Notes under the pieces: model-generated | Database searches by the model: none | What the model saw: the letters and a program-made list of their open reading frames with translations, nothing else | Told to the model about the DNA's origin: nothing | Made by a program: the position numbers and the translations under genes | Shown: one piece after another, positions 36,692 to 45,911 of the stretch | Layout of the letters: each line of letters opens with the position of its first letter | Position numbering within the stretch: the first letter of the stretch is position 1 | NCBI GenBank assembly: GCA_028869255.1 | Contig: CP110972.1 | Coordinates: 1,183,001-1,247,000, forward strand | Origin: Pseudomonas poae | Lineage (GTDB): Bacteria; Pseudomonadota; Gammaproteobacteria; Pseudomonadales; Pseudomonadaceae | Direction of reading: 5' to 3' | Length of the DNA stretch: 64,000 nucleotides

Positions 36692-37276
36692 ATGAGGCAA
36701 CTGAAAATTACCGGCTTTTTTGCAAGGGGGGGGCTCGTAAATCAGTATTTTGATGAGGCGATGCAACTAACTATTTATTATGATTTAAGCCATTGGGTGG
36801 TAGTGGGTATGTCCAGTTTACAAGAGTTTGTTGCGATCATTGCCAGAGAAGTGTTTGCCGTTCGCCAGGAGCTTGAGCGTGTTAACCAACTGGCTTGTCA
36901 TGTCAAGGATCGCTTAGAGGTAATTCTGGCTAGCACTGGATCTTTGTCTATGACACCCGAGGTCTTGCGAGTCCTCCCGGAAGGTCTTCAGTTGGATGCG
37001 GAAAATAAAAAGTTGATCAGGCAGTTAAATGCTTTATTGCCAGGGTTACAAAATTGGGTTGATCAGACCATTGGGCAAGCTGGGGCCAAGATTGATGAGA
37101 TAAGAACTTCAGTTGTCGACGCGCGTTTGAACTATCCAGAGGTGGTCTCTTCAGAAGAGTTAAGAAGTGCGATGGAGGTGCTAGTCAGTGAACTGGATCT
37201 TTTTTTTAACAGGGCAGTTTCTGCATCGGAGAAGCAATCAAGAATTTTAGCGGCACTCAAGATGCTGGATGTATAA
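36692..37276 (+). CDS. orphan hypothetical protein, helical
   Basis: 194 residues, start preceded by GGGAG. The protein seems almost all alpha-helical (QEFVAIIAREVFAVRQELERV; a leucine-rich block QLNALLPGLQNWVDQTIG) and has no membrane segment that I would trust. No family is recognised. The DNA is AT-rich relative to the ICE backbone, a sign of separate acquisition. The remaining 275 bases before PFL_4697 hold no gene. Confidence 0.65.
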   Translation: MRQLKITGFFARGGLVNQYFDEAMQLTIYYDLSHWVVVGMSSLQEFVAIIAREVFAVRQELERVNQLACHVKDRLEVILASTGSLSMTPEVLRVLPEGLQLDAENKKLIRQLNALLPGLQNWVDQTIGQAGAKIDEIRTSVVDARLNYPEVVSSEELRSAMEVLVSELDLFFNRAVSASEKQSRILAALKMLDV

Positions 37277-37551
37277 ACTTACTTTAGATGGCTATGGGGG
37301 TGAGCGCCTGTCGAATAGGAGATTCGATCATAAAAGCTTCGTCGATCAGATCGTAGTGGTCAGCTAATATCGGAAAAAATTTGGCTTTTCTCGACCTGAG
37401 CTGACATCAGCGCATCATTAAGTCGCTGAAGTAGGGTTTTCTGCAATACGCCCTATTGGCTCGCCAGGTTTTGGCCGGATAACCATTGGCTGCGTTTGTT
37501 TAACTTTGGTCGTGGGCAGGTGCTTGCGGGCGTGTAACAGCTCATTTGCCT

Positions 37552-38286
37552 TTATAGGTATTTTTTAAACGTTGTCGAGGTTATCGATATGGCTATCCCA
37601 AGAGCTATAGTGCAGGGTAAAAATATAATCATAGGGTTGACTGAAAATGGCAGGGATAGATAAAAAATCCACGGCACCAACAGTAGTGGCATCAACGCAC
37701 GTTTGGCGCGATGATAGACAAAACTGCTTTCTCGGCCAGCGCCAAACTTGCGTAGATCCCGGCGCATAAGTCCATCGACCAAGCCGGTAAGCACGGCTAG
37801 CAGAAACAGTGGTGTGGCCAGTGCGAGGATGGTGAGGCGCACTACGAAGGTGAAGGACGTATACAGCGCGGCCAGTACGAAATCTTCGATTCCTACGTAT
37901 AACTGGTTGATCAAACCCCGAAAGTCGTTAACTTGGTTCGACGCGTGCGCATTCTGGGCAAAATCCGCAAAGCCGGTCTTAACCAGCAACCATTGGTTGA
38001 GGAAGTCCAGCCACTGGACAATCGTTCGACCAGGCTGTTGGAGAATCAGTGAAGACTTGAAGTAATCACTCAGCCACCCCAACTCGCTACTCAACATGGC
38101 TTGGCTATGTCGCCAACCCTGCTCGCTCCAAAACAGTAGTAGGCCTGCGAACTCGACCAGGATCGAGAACACCAGCGAGGCGATCAGCAATCCGATGATT
38201 CGCAAAACCAGACCAATCGCCGAGACGATTAATCCCGGGCGCTGAATCGGTTGTGGTGGCGTGTTCTGGACGGAAGTCGCCATCAT
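37552..38286 (-). CDS. PFL_4697 family ICE membrane protein (TIGR03747)
   Basis: About 244 residues; starts at 38286 or 38283 fit best because GGAG lies just upstream, while the frame opens at 38295. Several membrane segments are seen (IGLVLRIIGLLIASLVFSILVE; FVVRLTILALATPLFLLAVL; LLLVPWIFYLSLPF). The GLVDGLMRRDLRKFGAGRES block is typical of the family. It is the last gene of T4SS block 2; its usual neighbour RAQPRD is 11 kb away across the cargo. Confidence 0.9.
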   Translation of the reverse strand: MMATSVQNTPPQPIQRPGLIVSAIGLVLRIIGLLIASLVFSILVEFAGLLLFWSEQGWRHSQAMLSSELGWLSDYFKSSLILQQPGRTIVQWLDFLNQWLLVKTGFADFAQNAHASNQVNDFRGLINQLYVGIEDFVLAALYTSFTFVVRLTILALATPLFLLAVLTGLVDGLMRRDLRKFGAGRESSFVYHRAKRALMPLLLVPWIFYLSLPFSVNPMIIFLPCTIALGIAISITSTTFKKYL

Positions 38287-38371
38287 TCGCTCCATTTGCG
38301 CGTTGCAGTGTTGGTGTCGTCACTACGCCTTCTGGATAGAATTCTGCCGAATTAAAACCTGTGGGCGCGCG

Positions 38372-40476
38372 CTACCCCACCTGATCCAGATCGAAGTTTG
38401 TTGTTGGGCCGCCACCGCTGGCAGTCCACCATTGGCCCGCTTGGTCGTTGTAAGTAGCCCGCATCCGCTGAGTGAGCTCCTGGAGGTCCTCGGGCATGTC
38501 ATCGTCGTTGGAGGGCTTTGGCAACGGCATGCGCACTTTCCAGAGCTGGCCACCGGCCTGGAAGGAAAACATCTGCCCCTTGGGCAAGCTGACGATGTGC
38601 GCCGGCTCGATCAACGGCACGCTGGTGCTGCTGACGCGGTCCTGCGAGGACGAGGTGAAATCCGTGTTGGCTTCAGGATCGGAGGTGTCAGTGGCACCCG
38701 ACACCAGGGTCCTGGTCAGCACGTTGACCTTGGGCAACTGTTGGGTGAGCAGCTCCGCCGTGGCGGTTTCGCGTATCCGCAGCATCTGCAGGGTGTTGAA
38801 GTTGCCAATAACCTGGCCAGCTTTGGCGCGGTTACCGATGCGCGCTTCGATATCGCTGAGGGTCTGGGTGTAGGCGGTCACCTGGATGCCGGCGCCGCCA
38901 CCCTTGTTGATCAGCGGAATAAACTCATCACCCATCAGCTCGTTGAACTCATCGGCGTGCAGGTTGATCGGCAGCTTGGTACTGCTGCTAGCCGATGCCG
39001 GCAGGCCATTGTCAATGCCATGTTTGTAGATGTGACCCGCGACCGAGACCAAGTCGGCGAACATGGAGTTGCCCACGGCGGCGGCCACTTCGGCGTCGGT
39101 CAGCGCGTCCAGGCCGACGTAGACGATGCCGCGTTTTCGGATGATCTGCATCCAGTCGAAAATAGGCCGCGGGTCATCTAAATCGGTGTAGTTGGGGGCC
39201 AGTAATTGTGCGGTCTTGCCGGTGGTGAGTTTCTCCAGCAGTGGCAGTAGGGAGGCAACAATCTTGTCGAAGTAAGTACGGTCATATCGAACCGCTGAAC
39301 GCAGTCCGTCCATTACCGGATCAAATACCCGGTTCATCGCCAGATATTGTTCGATGGCGACCACGCGTTTGTCGCGTCCCACCATATGACGGGGAATGTT
39401 TTTCTCGCTGAGTTTGCCTTCAAGCTGGACAATAACCTCCCACGCGGTCGGGTCGCGCTTAGCAAAAAGTGCTGCGCGTACTCGATGAACAGTGCGTCGA
39501 TGTTGACCACATGCCGTTGGATCTGCAGGTAGTCAGGACGTCGGCCCAGCTCTATCAGTGCGCGGGCGATGATGTTGACGAAACGCCAGGCAAACTCACG
39601 AAAGGCCGCAGAATTGCCCTCACCGCTGAGCTGCCCGGCAATGCGTGACGCCACTTCCGAGATGCGCCCAAAGCGTCCCACCGCGTTGTAGCGCGAGGAG
39701 ATTTCCGGCCAGCCCAGATGGAAAACATAGAATTCCTTTTCCCGACCGGCCCGTTTAGCTTCGACGTACATACGTTTGAGCAAGTCGGCATCACCCTTCG
39801 GATCAAAAACGATGACTACCTCATGTTCGACGCGGTGTATGTCCTGAGTGATATACACCTCGGCGAGTCGTGTCTTGCCGACGCGTGTAGTGCCCAGCAC
39901 CAGGGTGTGTCCGACCCTTTCGCTTAGAGGCAGACTTACCTCTGTTTCGTTGGGCTCAACCCCATGTAACAGCGGCGAACCGCCTACCGGGGGGAGAGGC
40001 CTTAATGGATTGAAAGCACTGTCCCAGGCAGTGACACGTGCCAGGGTAGAAATGAGAAACGGCGCATGCTCCAAGCGCCGCTCGAGTCCACGGGCCAGGC
40101 GGTAGCTGGTCGGTTGATTGACATAGCGGGCGACCGCCGGATCCTGGGCCTCTACCAACCGCTGGGTGTGCAGGCGGTTCCAGAGAAAACCACGCCCCAT
40201 GAACAACCGTTTACTGCTGACCGGAATCTGCCGACTGGTCAGCTCGTAGCGGGGCAGCCGACGGATATCGCGTCGATAACGTAGCACCTCCCAGGCTTGT
40301 AGCAGGCGGATGAGGCCGAACAGGGCATAGGCCGGCGCTGCAACCAGACCAATCTCGGGTGACAGGGCCACAGCCCAGGGCGAGTACACGCACAACACGG
40401 CGGCAGCGACGCAGATCGCTACGGTGTACAGCTCCACCGCTGGCCGGAGCTTGGACTCCATCGCATGCTCGGCCAT
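38372..40476 (-). pseudogene. traD: coupling protein TraD, TOL/PFGI type (TIGR03754), frameshifted
   Basis: The N-terminal part (start at ATG 40476, or GTG 40488) has two membrane segments, then Walker A GTTRVGKTRLAE and Walker B-like VIVFDPKGDADLL. It breaks near 39462. With one more base (C in CTTAGCAAAAA on the plus strand) the frame continues with AKRDPTAWEVIVQLEGKLSE and runs to 38372, including LHADEFNELMGDEFIPLINK and TQTLSDIEARIGNRAKAGQV, giving a protein of ~701 residues. TraD is the hexameric ATPase that delivers the relaxase-DNA complex to the T4SS; a true break would stop transfer. The homology on both sides is full. Confidence 0.9.
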
Positions 40477-40484
40477 GGTTGGGC

Positions 40485-41000
40485 TCACTGTTCCAGCGAT
40501 ATGGCGGTGATTAAGACGGGGTAATGCTCAATCTGCAGACGGGCGGCGATGTCGTTGCCGTTCACCGGTAGGATGGTGATGCCCGGAGCTGCTGCTCGAA
40601 TCCGGGCCAAGGCTTCAATATCGGTCACTTCAACGGCCAGACCTGCCGCGCCCATTTCCAGCAGTTCAACTGCGCGTTGATTCAGCCAAGCCAGTGATTG
40701 GGTATCCTCACCCACCAGGAAAAATGGTTGTAAGCCCGGCATGTTCAATGCGCGAGACGTGATTTGGCCGGGGCTCAAGTGAGAGCTGCGAACGGGTAAT
40801 ATCCAGTTTTCATCGGGAACCGTGGACAAGTCCGCATGCATGGCCCGATCATGCTGGATATTGTTGTTTATGGGCTGCCTGGCAACTTGAAAATGGGGGC
40901 GGGTGAAGTCGCTAGGCTGATCCCTGGCTACAGTCAGCTCCGGCTGGGCGAAAGGTGCCAAGAGCAGGATGAGATAGCAGGTAAGGGATCTCCGCTTCAT
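40485..41000 (-). CDS. PFL_4695 family ICE protein (TIGR03765)
   Basis: 171 residues from the ATG at 41000, a signal peptide at the N-terminus (RSLTCYLILLLAPFAQPEL). The C-terminal part (LNMPGLQPFFLVGEDTQSLAW; GITILPVNGNDIAARLQIEH) matches the PFL_4695 family, a periplasmic protein that precedes traD in these elements. It overlaps the transglycosylase gene by four bases and the extended traD frame slightly. The frame is open to 41123 but the signal peptide fixes the start. Confidence 0.88.
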   Translation of the reverse strand: MKRRSLTCYLILLLAPFAQPELTVARDQPSDFTRPHFQVARQPINNNIQHDRAMHADLSTVPDENWILPVRSSHLSPGQITSRALNMPGLQPFFLVGEDTQSLAWLNQRAVELLEMGAAGLAVEVTDIEALARIRAAAPGITILPVNGNDIAARLQIEHYPVLITAISLEQ

Positions 41001-41545
41001 GGTGGTGTGCCTTGTTCGAAGGAAGTCAGCAGCCGTTCGAGTTGCCGGGAAAATCCTGCGCGGTAACGCGCGGCCGGCGTTCCTCCTGCCTGGCGGTGAT
41101 AACGTCCAGCAGCGGACACCCAATTACCGGTGGCGGCGTGATGCGCCTGCAGCAGTTCGGCGGTTACAGCGAGATTTCGGTAGGGGTCAAGGGCTTCGCA
41201 GGGATTGGAAAAACGTTGCCCGTGATAACCCAGATTGGTCTGCCCAAGTCCGGCATCTACCCGCTTAGCGTCATGCTGGGCAAGAGCCTGAAGCAAGGCA
41301 TGACAGGCGTCCTGGCGAGTGGCGAAGCGGTAAGGGTTACCGGCAATATTCAGCGTCCAAGGCCAGGGCAGCAGTCGACCACGGACGCGGGTACCGCTCT
41401 CCTGCAGGGCAATCGCGAACAGCACCGTAGAGGGGATGTCAGCGTCATGCGCCGCCAGTTGGTAAGCAGGAGGCGGAAGTTCGTCGGCCTGGGCGGCGAA
41501 CATCGTCAGCAGGAACGCAATGCCACTCAGTCGAGACGTTGCCAT
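40997..41545 (-). CDS. SLT-type lytic transglycosylase of the T4SS (PFL_4694-like)
   Basis: 182 residues with a short signal peptide (LSGIAFLLTMFAAQADE). The catalytic region AIALQESGTRVRG holds the glutamate (~47), followed by GLGQTNLGYHG and AAGRYHRQAGG, as in transglycosylase SLT domains. It cuts peptidoglycan so that the channel can cross the wall. It overlaps PFL_4693 by 19 bases and PFL_4695 by four. Confidence 0.9.
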   Translation of the reverse strand: MATSRLSGIAFLLTMFAAQADELPPPAYQLAAHDADIPSTVLFAIALQESGTRVRGRLLPWPWTLNIAGNPYRFATRQDACHALLQALAQHDAKRVDAGLGQTNLGYHGQRFSNPCEALDPYRNLAVTAELLQAHHAATGNWVSAAGRYHRQAGGTPAARYRAGFSRQLERLLTSFEQGTPP

Positions 41546-42246
41546 TGTCCGTTCACCTGTTGAAATGTGTTAGGTAATGGTCTTGGAGCACCCAGGCTGA
41601 ACCAGCGACCACGGTCATGGTTCAGGGTGATCTTCTGGCGTTGGACTTTGGCCGGATCGATGCCTGCTTGCCGTGCCCAACTCCGGACGCGCTCATCCTC
41701 ACCTTGGCTGCCCACCAGGTAGATATCGAACGCCGTATCACTGCTTTGCAGACGCTGCGCTTCGGCAGTGCACGCTGGGCAGTGTTCCTCTACAAACAGG
41801 GCCTGACGCGGCGCGACCGGTGAGCTGGAGGCAGATGGGGAGCCCATCCCTTGGATCGGTAGTAGCCCAGGAAACAGCTTGACCCAGGCTGCGGTGTAAG
41901 CGTTTTGGTAGGCCAACTCGCGCTCGGCGCGTTTGGCTTCCAGCGCTACTTGTAATTCGGCATAGCGCTGGCGCTCTTGCTCGGTCTGGGCCTCGACTCC
42001 GAGTGCGGTCAACGGATCGAGGTTTGGGCTCCAGAAACCGCGCGGGCCGGCTTGGATCTGTTCAAAACGCGTCCACTCCTGCTCTGTCAGCCCCCAGCTT
42101 GTGGCCTGTTCAGAGTGCGAGCGGCCCAGCGGAGCGGACTGCGTGTCCTGGATCTGTGACTCTGTTGTGATGGGGTTACCCATCGCAACATCTATGGTCA
42201 GTAGTGAAACCAGACATGCGAAGGGGAGGAGTGGCGCTCTTTTCAT
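41527..42246 (-). CDS. PFL_4693 family ICE protein (TIGR03759)
   Basis: 239 residues with a signal peptide (LLPFACLVSLLTIDVAMG). WGLTEQEWTRFEQIQAGPRG and YAELQVALEAKRAERELAYQ are typical of the family. The C-terminal half carries EEHCPACTAEAQRL, a CxxC thiol motif in a DsbC-like fold, which suggests a periplasmic disulfide or thiol role. It lies nine bases after the coiled-coil gene. Confidence 0.9.
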   Translation of the reverse strand: MKRAPLLPFACLVSLLTIDVAMGNPITTESQIQDTQSAPLGRSHSEQATSWGLTEQEWTRFEQIQAGPRGFWSPNLDPLTALGVEAQTEQERQRYAELQVALEAKRAERELAYQNAYTAAWVKLFPGLLPIQGMGSPSASSSPVAPRQALFVEEHCPACTAEAQRLQSSDTAFDIYLVGSQGEDERVRSWARQAGIDPAKVQRQKITLNHDRGRWFSLGAPRPLPNTFQQVNGQWQRLD

Positions 42247-42255
42247 GGTCGCTTC

Positions 42256-42927
42256 TCAAGGGAGGTGCACGATCTGGTCTAGCTCACGGGCCACCGCGAA
42301 GATGGCCGAGTTTGGTTCCAGCACTTTTAGACGCCAGGCACCGAACTCCTCGCCGCTATGCAGCAGTCGAACATTCACAAGCGCGTGACTGTCATGAGGT
42401 GCGACCGCCAGAAAGTGCTCACCACCACGGGACTCGAATCCCAACACGGAGAACGGTGGCGAGAGCGGGGCGGGTTTGGAACGAACAGTCGGTTTCGGCC
42501 TGGATGCGGAAGGTGTCGGCGGTGAGGGTGATGGCTGGATCTTGAGGTCCAAGAGCTGCTGCTCGGCGTGCTCAAGGCGTGCTCGCAGTGCTGTCATGTC
42601 CGCCTCGGTGGCACGGGTTGCCAGACCGTCGCGCAGGTTTTGTATCTCTTGCGCCCACTGATCCAACATCGGATCGAGGGTATTGGCCTGTTGCTCGCCG
42701 GCATCGACCAACTGCTTCAGGTCTTTCAGCGTGAACTGCAGTTTTTCCTGTGCGTCCTTGAGGGCACTTGAATCCTGTTGCAGGGTGTCCAGGGTTTGTC
42801 GGTATTGCGTGTCCGTGCTCTGCAGTTCTGCAAGGCGCTGATACTGGTTATACAAACTACCGCTCAGCCCGGAGACTGCCAGGCAAAGTAAGCCGACGAT
42901 GAGGGTTTGAAGCGTCGAGGCCTTCAT
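42256..42927 (-). CDS. membrane-anchored coiled-coil ICE protein
   Basis: 223 residues. One N-terminal membrane segment (TLQTLIVGLLCLAVSGLSGS) is followed by a long coiled coil (residues ~30-130), a proline-rich linker (~132-155) and a C-terminal globular part ending in VARELDQIVHLP. The layout resembles PilL/PilN-neighbour proteins in this ICE family, which carry no well-known name. It overlaps PilL by four bases. Confidence 0.78.
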   Translation of the reverse strand: MKASTLQTLIVGLLCLAVSGLSGSLYNQYQRLAELQSTDTQYRQTLDTLQQDSSALKDAQEKLQFTLKDLKQLVDAGEQQANTLDPMLDQWAQEIQNLRDGLATRATEADMTALRARLEHAEQQLLDLKIQPSPSPPTPSASRPKPTVRSKPAPLSPPFSVLGFESRGGEHFLAVAPHDSHALVNVRLLHSGEEFGAWRLKVLEPNSAIFAVARELDQIVHLP

Positions 42928-43466
42928 GGCCGCGCCTCCGGTTGATGGGGCGAGACGGGTGTAACCAGCGCAGCGCCGACGCCTGTTTTATGCTGCTCGA
43001 AGCAGACCGAACGGCTAACTTCATCGGTCGTGAGTTGCCAGGCGGGGCCAGCCAGCACTTGTAGCGCGCTGCGCAAAGGGATTGGGCCAAGCCGGTGATG
43101 TGCCGCAGGCAGGGGCAGAGAAAAAAGCACCTTCAACGCTGCGGTATCGGGACAGAGCGAATAGCCCGAGCGCTGCAATAAATACTGCAACGCGTCCTGC
43201 ACTGAAGGGTTCAGGTTAGACGGGATGCTCACATCAATGATTTGAGCGAGAAGGTCGCGTTGTTCCGTAGTGGGCTCGGTGCTGACCAGCGTATAGCGGC
43301 CATAGCGAAGTTCTGGCGTATGACCCTCTTCGGCTGAACTTCTCGATAACTGAGCCCGATCAGATCCGCCGTCTACCTCTGAAGGTGTCGGCAATGTGTT
43401 AGGTATTTGCGCGGTGCAGGCGCTGAGCAAACCCAGCAGGCAGACAGGCGTGAAAAAACGCTCCAT
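42924..43466 (-). CDS. pilL: PilL-type lipoprotein (TIGR03748)
   Basis: 180 residues from the ATG at 43466 (MERFFTPVCLLGLLSACTAQ); LSAC is the lipobox. The RYTLVSTEPTTEQRDLLAQI block and PALQYLLQRSGYSLCPD-like region (QDALQYLLQRSGYSLCP) match TIGR03748. It is the first gene of T4SS block 2. An in-frame ATG at 43481 lies inside a terminator-like hairpin and I do not use it. No good ribosome binding site is seen for 43466, since a T run precedes it. Confidence 0.85.
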   Translation of the reverse strand: MERFFTPVCLLGLLSACTAQIPNTLPTPSEVDGGSDRAQLSRSSAEEGHTPELRYGRYTLVSTEPTTEQRDLLAQIIDVSIPSNLNPSVQDALQYLLQRSGYSLCPDTAALKVLFSLPLPAAHHRLGPIPLRSALQVLAGPAWQLTTDEVSRSVCFEQHKTGVGAALVTPVSPHQPEARP

Positions 43467-43474
43467 GAAAAAAA

Positions 43475-43512
43475 ACCTCATGTCAGATTCAGTGCAGAAC
43501 CTGACATGAGGT
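43475..43512 (-). terminator. terminator/attenuator hairpin directly before pilL
   Basis: Twelve-base arms ACCTCATGTCAG / CTGACATGAGGT around a 14-base loop, followed on the minus strand by TTTTTTT and at once by the pilL ATG. It can terminate the upstream gene (ends 43574) or act as an attenuator for T4SS block 2. Confidence 0.8.
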
Positions 43513-43573
43513 GAAGGAGCGATTCAGTGAGAAATCCGATCTATGGCATGTCGTGTTAACGCTAAATACTTTG

Positions 43574-44314
43574 CTATGCATCATAAATAGCGAGTCCATC
43601 CAAGACAGCAGCGTCGGGATCGAAGATCAACAATCGCACATCCGCCAATGCCGCCAAATACAGCACGTCGACCAAGGCTGTCGGCGTACCAGCATCGAGT
43701 TGCTCTTGCCTCAGCGATGAGTAAGGACGGTCCTCGATGTTCACCAGGTTATCGTCGGTCCAAGGTGTACCAATCAGCTTGCATCCAACGCCATTGCAGT
43801 CGTTCAGCGCAAAGGGTTCGAACAGCAGACCGGTTGGTCTGGATTCATGATTGCCAGCCACCAAGTAGCGCAATGCTTCTTCAGTGAGGTGTGCCGTACT
43901 GATCTCCCAGGCTCGACTGTAGTGTCCCGTTTCGAAGCTCAGGCGATGGACCATGGCTTGTGCCTGTTCTAGGGAGTACAGGTCGCCGACGTGATACCGC
44001 TCGTTGAGCATTTCACCCATCACGGCGTAGATCACTTGGCGCACCAGCCCGGTGGACTGGCAGCGTTCATCCAACTCATCCGGAATGGATTGACCTCCGC
44101 TGATCAAGGCGAAATCGTCATTGAACTGACAGGGGAACAGTTGCAGTTCATGGTCGGGCAGATGCGCCTGAGAGGCGTGGACGGGTCGAAAACAGGGAGG
44201 GTAATCGTCTTCGTAGGTGATCATTAGCAGCCGTTCGATGTCCAGGTGGTCGTAACCGCGAGTAAAGGGGTTTGAAACCAGTGGCAGGGCTGTTGCTTGG
44301 CGTATTGGATTCAT
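43574..44314 (-). CDS. conserved ICE hypothetical protein (possibly DUF5983-like)
   Basis: 246 residues from the ATG at 44314 (MNPIRQATALPLVSNPFTRG), with GGAGAATCCTCATG-type upstream sequence. The protein is acidic and has no membrane segment; YAVMGEMLNERYHVGDLYSL and FETGHYSRAWEISTAHLTEE look like folded-domain elements. The last segment is of the kind I associate with DUF5983, but loosely. It lies between radC (a terminator separates them) and pilL (another terminator), so it is a single-gene unit. Confidence 0.65.
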   Translation of the reverse strand: MNPIRQATALPLVSNPFTRGYDHLDIERLLMITYEDDYPPCFRPVHASQAHLPDHELQLFPCQFNDDFALISGGQSIPDELDERCQSTGLVRQVIYAVMGEMLNERYHVGDLYSLEQAQAMVHRLSFETGHYSRAWEISTAHLTEEALRYLVAGNHESRPTGLLFEPFALNDCNGVGCKLIGTPWTDDNLVNIEDRPYSSLRQEQLDAGTPTALVDVLYLAALADVRLLIFDPDAAVLDGLAIYDA

Positions 44315-44342
44315 GAGGATTCTCCAGAATGAGAATGGAAAA

Positions 44343-44360
44343 GGGCGCCCGCAGGCGCCT
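44343..44360 (-). terminator. Rho-independent terminator of radC
   Basis: GC-only stem (GGGCGCC / GGCGCCT) followed on the minus strand by TTTTCC. It lies just after the restored radC stop (44368). Confidence 0.7.
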
Positions 44361-44367
44361 GAAAGGG

Positions 44368-44861
44368 TTAAAGCCAGCCATGATTGGCAAGGGAGAGAGG
44401 GCAACCTTCACCCACGATGAAGTGATCTAGTACGCACACCTCGATCAAGGCCAAGGCTTCTTTCAATCGTGCGGTCAAGACGCGATCCGCCTGACTGGGC
44501 GCCGAGCAACCTGAGGGTGGTTGTGAGCAAAAATGGCAGCAGCGGCGTTGTGCGCGAGGGAGCGTTTAACGACTTGGCGGGGGTAAACGCTGGCCCCGTC
44601 AATGCTGCCGTGAAAGAGGACTTCGAACGCCAGTACCCGGTGCTGGGCATCTAGAAAAATCACACCGAAGACTTCATGCTCTTGTTGTGCAAGCTGCAGC
44701 TTTAGGTAAGCCGCCACGGTGTCAGGGGATGTCAGGGCAGGACCGCGGGTGAACAACCGACGATCCAGAATAAGTTGCACTTCCTCGATCAGCTGGTTTT
44801 CGTGAACGATACGATCAGCCTCGACGCTCGAAGTTTCAATCAGTGTGAGTTGAGTGCTCAT
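44368..44861 (-). pseudogene. radC: RadC-family (JAB/MPN) DNA repair-like protein, frameshifted
   Basis: The start at 44861 leads through [20 protein letters not shown] and [20 protein letters not shown] to the metal motif [11 protein letters not shown], then the frame breaks at about 44514. Restoring one T gives the expected [20 protein letters not shown] and a stop at 44368, a protein of ~164 residues. The HxHP...SxxD metalloprotease-like motif of RadC is thus complete only after correction. ICE-borne RadC proteins of this short type have no established function. A leader hairpin lies upstream (44896-44928). Confidence 0.88.
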
Positions 44862-44895
44862 GGTGGTACCTCCGAAGGGAATAATCAGGGGTACA

Positions 44896-44928
44896 CACCC
44901 TTGGGGGAGTGGCGTCCCCCGAGGTGGG
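44896..44928 (-). promoter_or_regulatory. leader hairpin before radC
   Basis: CCCTTGGGGGA / TCCCCCGAGG...GGG arms with loop GTGGCG, 35 bases upstream of the start; same group as 11184, 11640 and 45912. Confidence 0.5.
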
Positions 44929-44960
44929 TATAGAGTCGTGTGCGTTAAATGGCGTGCCGT

Positions 44961-45218
44961 TTACAACCGAGTAAACCGGTGGCGTTGACCGTGGAGCTGT
45001 GAATCACAGCCTTCGCAAGGCAATAGAGAAAAGGCTTCTATCCCCCAGCCGGCTTCAGGATCGAAGTCGGCACTGATGGGCATCAACCGCATCAGACCAT
45101 GATCAATACTGGCGAAGCGCTTCACGGTTTCATCCGTCGTGTAGTAAAGCGATAACGTGCTGCAGTCCTCGTAAGCCGTCGCGAACAGGCAGTCATCGCA
45201 AAGCCAGAAGGATTCCAT
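44961..45218 (-). CDS. small conserved ICE hypothetical protein
   Basis: 85 residues. Two Cys pairs are visible at the ends (LCDDCLFATA near the start, LPCEGCDSQLHG near the end), so a metal-binding fold is possible. The middle (YYTTDETVKRFASIDHGLMRL) is not otherwise informative. It lies between radC and the DUF3577 gene, with that gene's terminator just upstream. Confidence 0.65.
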   Translation of the reverse strand: MESFWLCDDCLFATAYEDCSTLSLYYTTDETVKRFASIDHGLMRLMPISADFDPEAGWGIEAFSLLPCEGCDSQLHGQRHRFTRL

Positions 45219-45245
45219 ATTGGTTCCCCTGTGCTGATTGAAGAA

Positions 45246-45267
45246 AAGGCGCTCAAGAGAGCGCCTT
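45246..45267 (-). terminator. Rho-independent terminator of the DUF3577 gene
   Basis: Perfect nine-base stem AAGGCGCTC / GAGCGCCTT with a four-base loop, followed on the minus strand by TTCTTC. It lies 23 bases past the DUF3577 stop. Confidence 0.8.
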
Positions 45268-45289
45268 GATGTGGAGCAACGTGGACGGT

Positions 45290-45871
45290 TCAGGCGGACT
45301 GAAGGTTACGGGTGGCATCACGGCGGGCCGTGCGGGGAGCTGGTGGAGATTCAGGTTCTACCCGAGCCTCTGTTGGGTTTTCGAACTCCGCAGCATCGGC
45401 ATCAACCGACGTTTGGGATGGTTCACTATTAGGCGCTTGCTCAGCAGGTGCTGTTGCTTCCTGCCTGGCGGGCGCTTTGTATTCGAATACGCCATTGACC
45501 TTGATCCATTCAATGAACAGAAGACGACCTTTCAGACTGGCGCCTGGTTGGCCTTGTTTAGCGCCTTTCTCGTAGAGAAATGGATCGATCCAGAGATCGC
45601 CAATACGGAACGACAGCAAGACCTTTTTCTCGGTGTTGACGGCGTCCATATACAGACGAATCAAGCGTTCAGCTTCACCCCCAGCGACTTTGCAGTCGAA
45701 GCGGGTGTACTCAACCGCGTCGTTGGCTCCGTGCAGGGCTGCGATATCGCAAGCCATAAACGGTTGACCACGGCGCACTTGCACTTCACGCACACGGTTG
45801 AGGTAGCCGATACCGACGGTGTGCAGGTTGAAGTAGGTGGTTGCTTCATGGGATTGATTGGCGTTGGCCAT
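45290..45871 (-). CDS. STY4534 family ICE replication protein (DUF3577)
   Basis: 193 residues. The N-terminal two-thirds (YFNLHTVGIGYLNRVREVQV, MACDIAALHGANDAVEYTRFDCKV, LLSFRIGDLWIDPFLYEKG, LKGRLLFIEWIKVNG) is the DUF3577/STY4534 domain found in replication modules of ICEs and pathogenicity islands. The C-terminal 55 residues are a low-complexity alanine-, proline- and glutamate-rich tail. A leader hairpin and, further up, copy B of the structured RNA precede it; a terminator follows. Confidence 0.9.
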   Translation of the reverse strand: MANANQSHEATTYFNLHTVGIGYLNRVREVQVRRGQPFMACDIAALHGANDAVEYTRFDCKVAGGEAERLIRLYMDAVNTEKKVLLSFRIGDLWIDPFLYEKGAKQGQPGASLKGRLLFIEWIKVNGVFEYKAPARQEATAPAEQAPNSEPSQTSVDADAAEFENPTEARVEPESPPAPRTARRDATRNLQSA

Positions 45872-45911
45872 GGTGGTTCTCCTGTTTCAAGGGAAAACGG
45901 TGACGCACAAT

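Noticed and set aside
38261..39181. 306-residue plus-strand frame
   Set aside because: It lies opposite the clearly conserved traD C-terminal part and has no recognisable motif.
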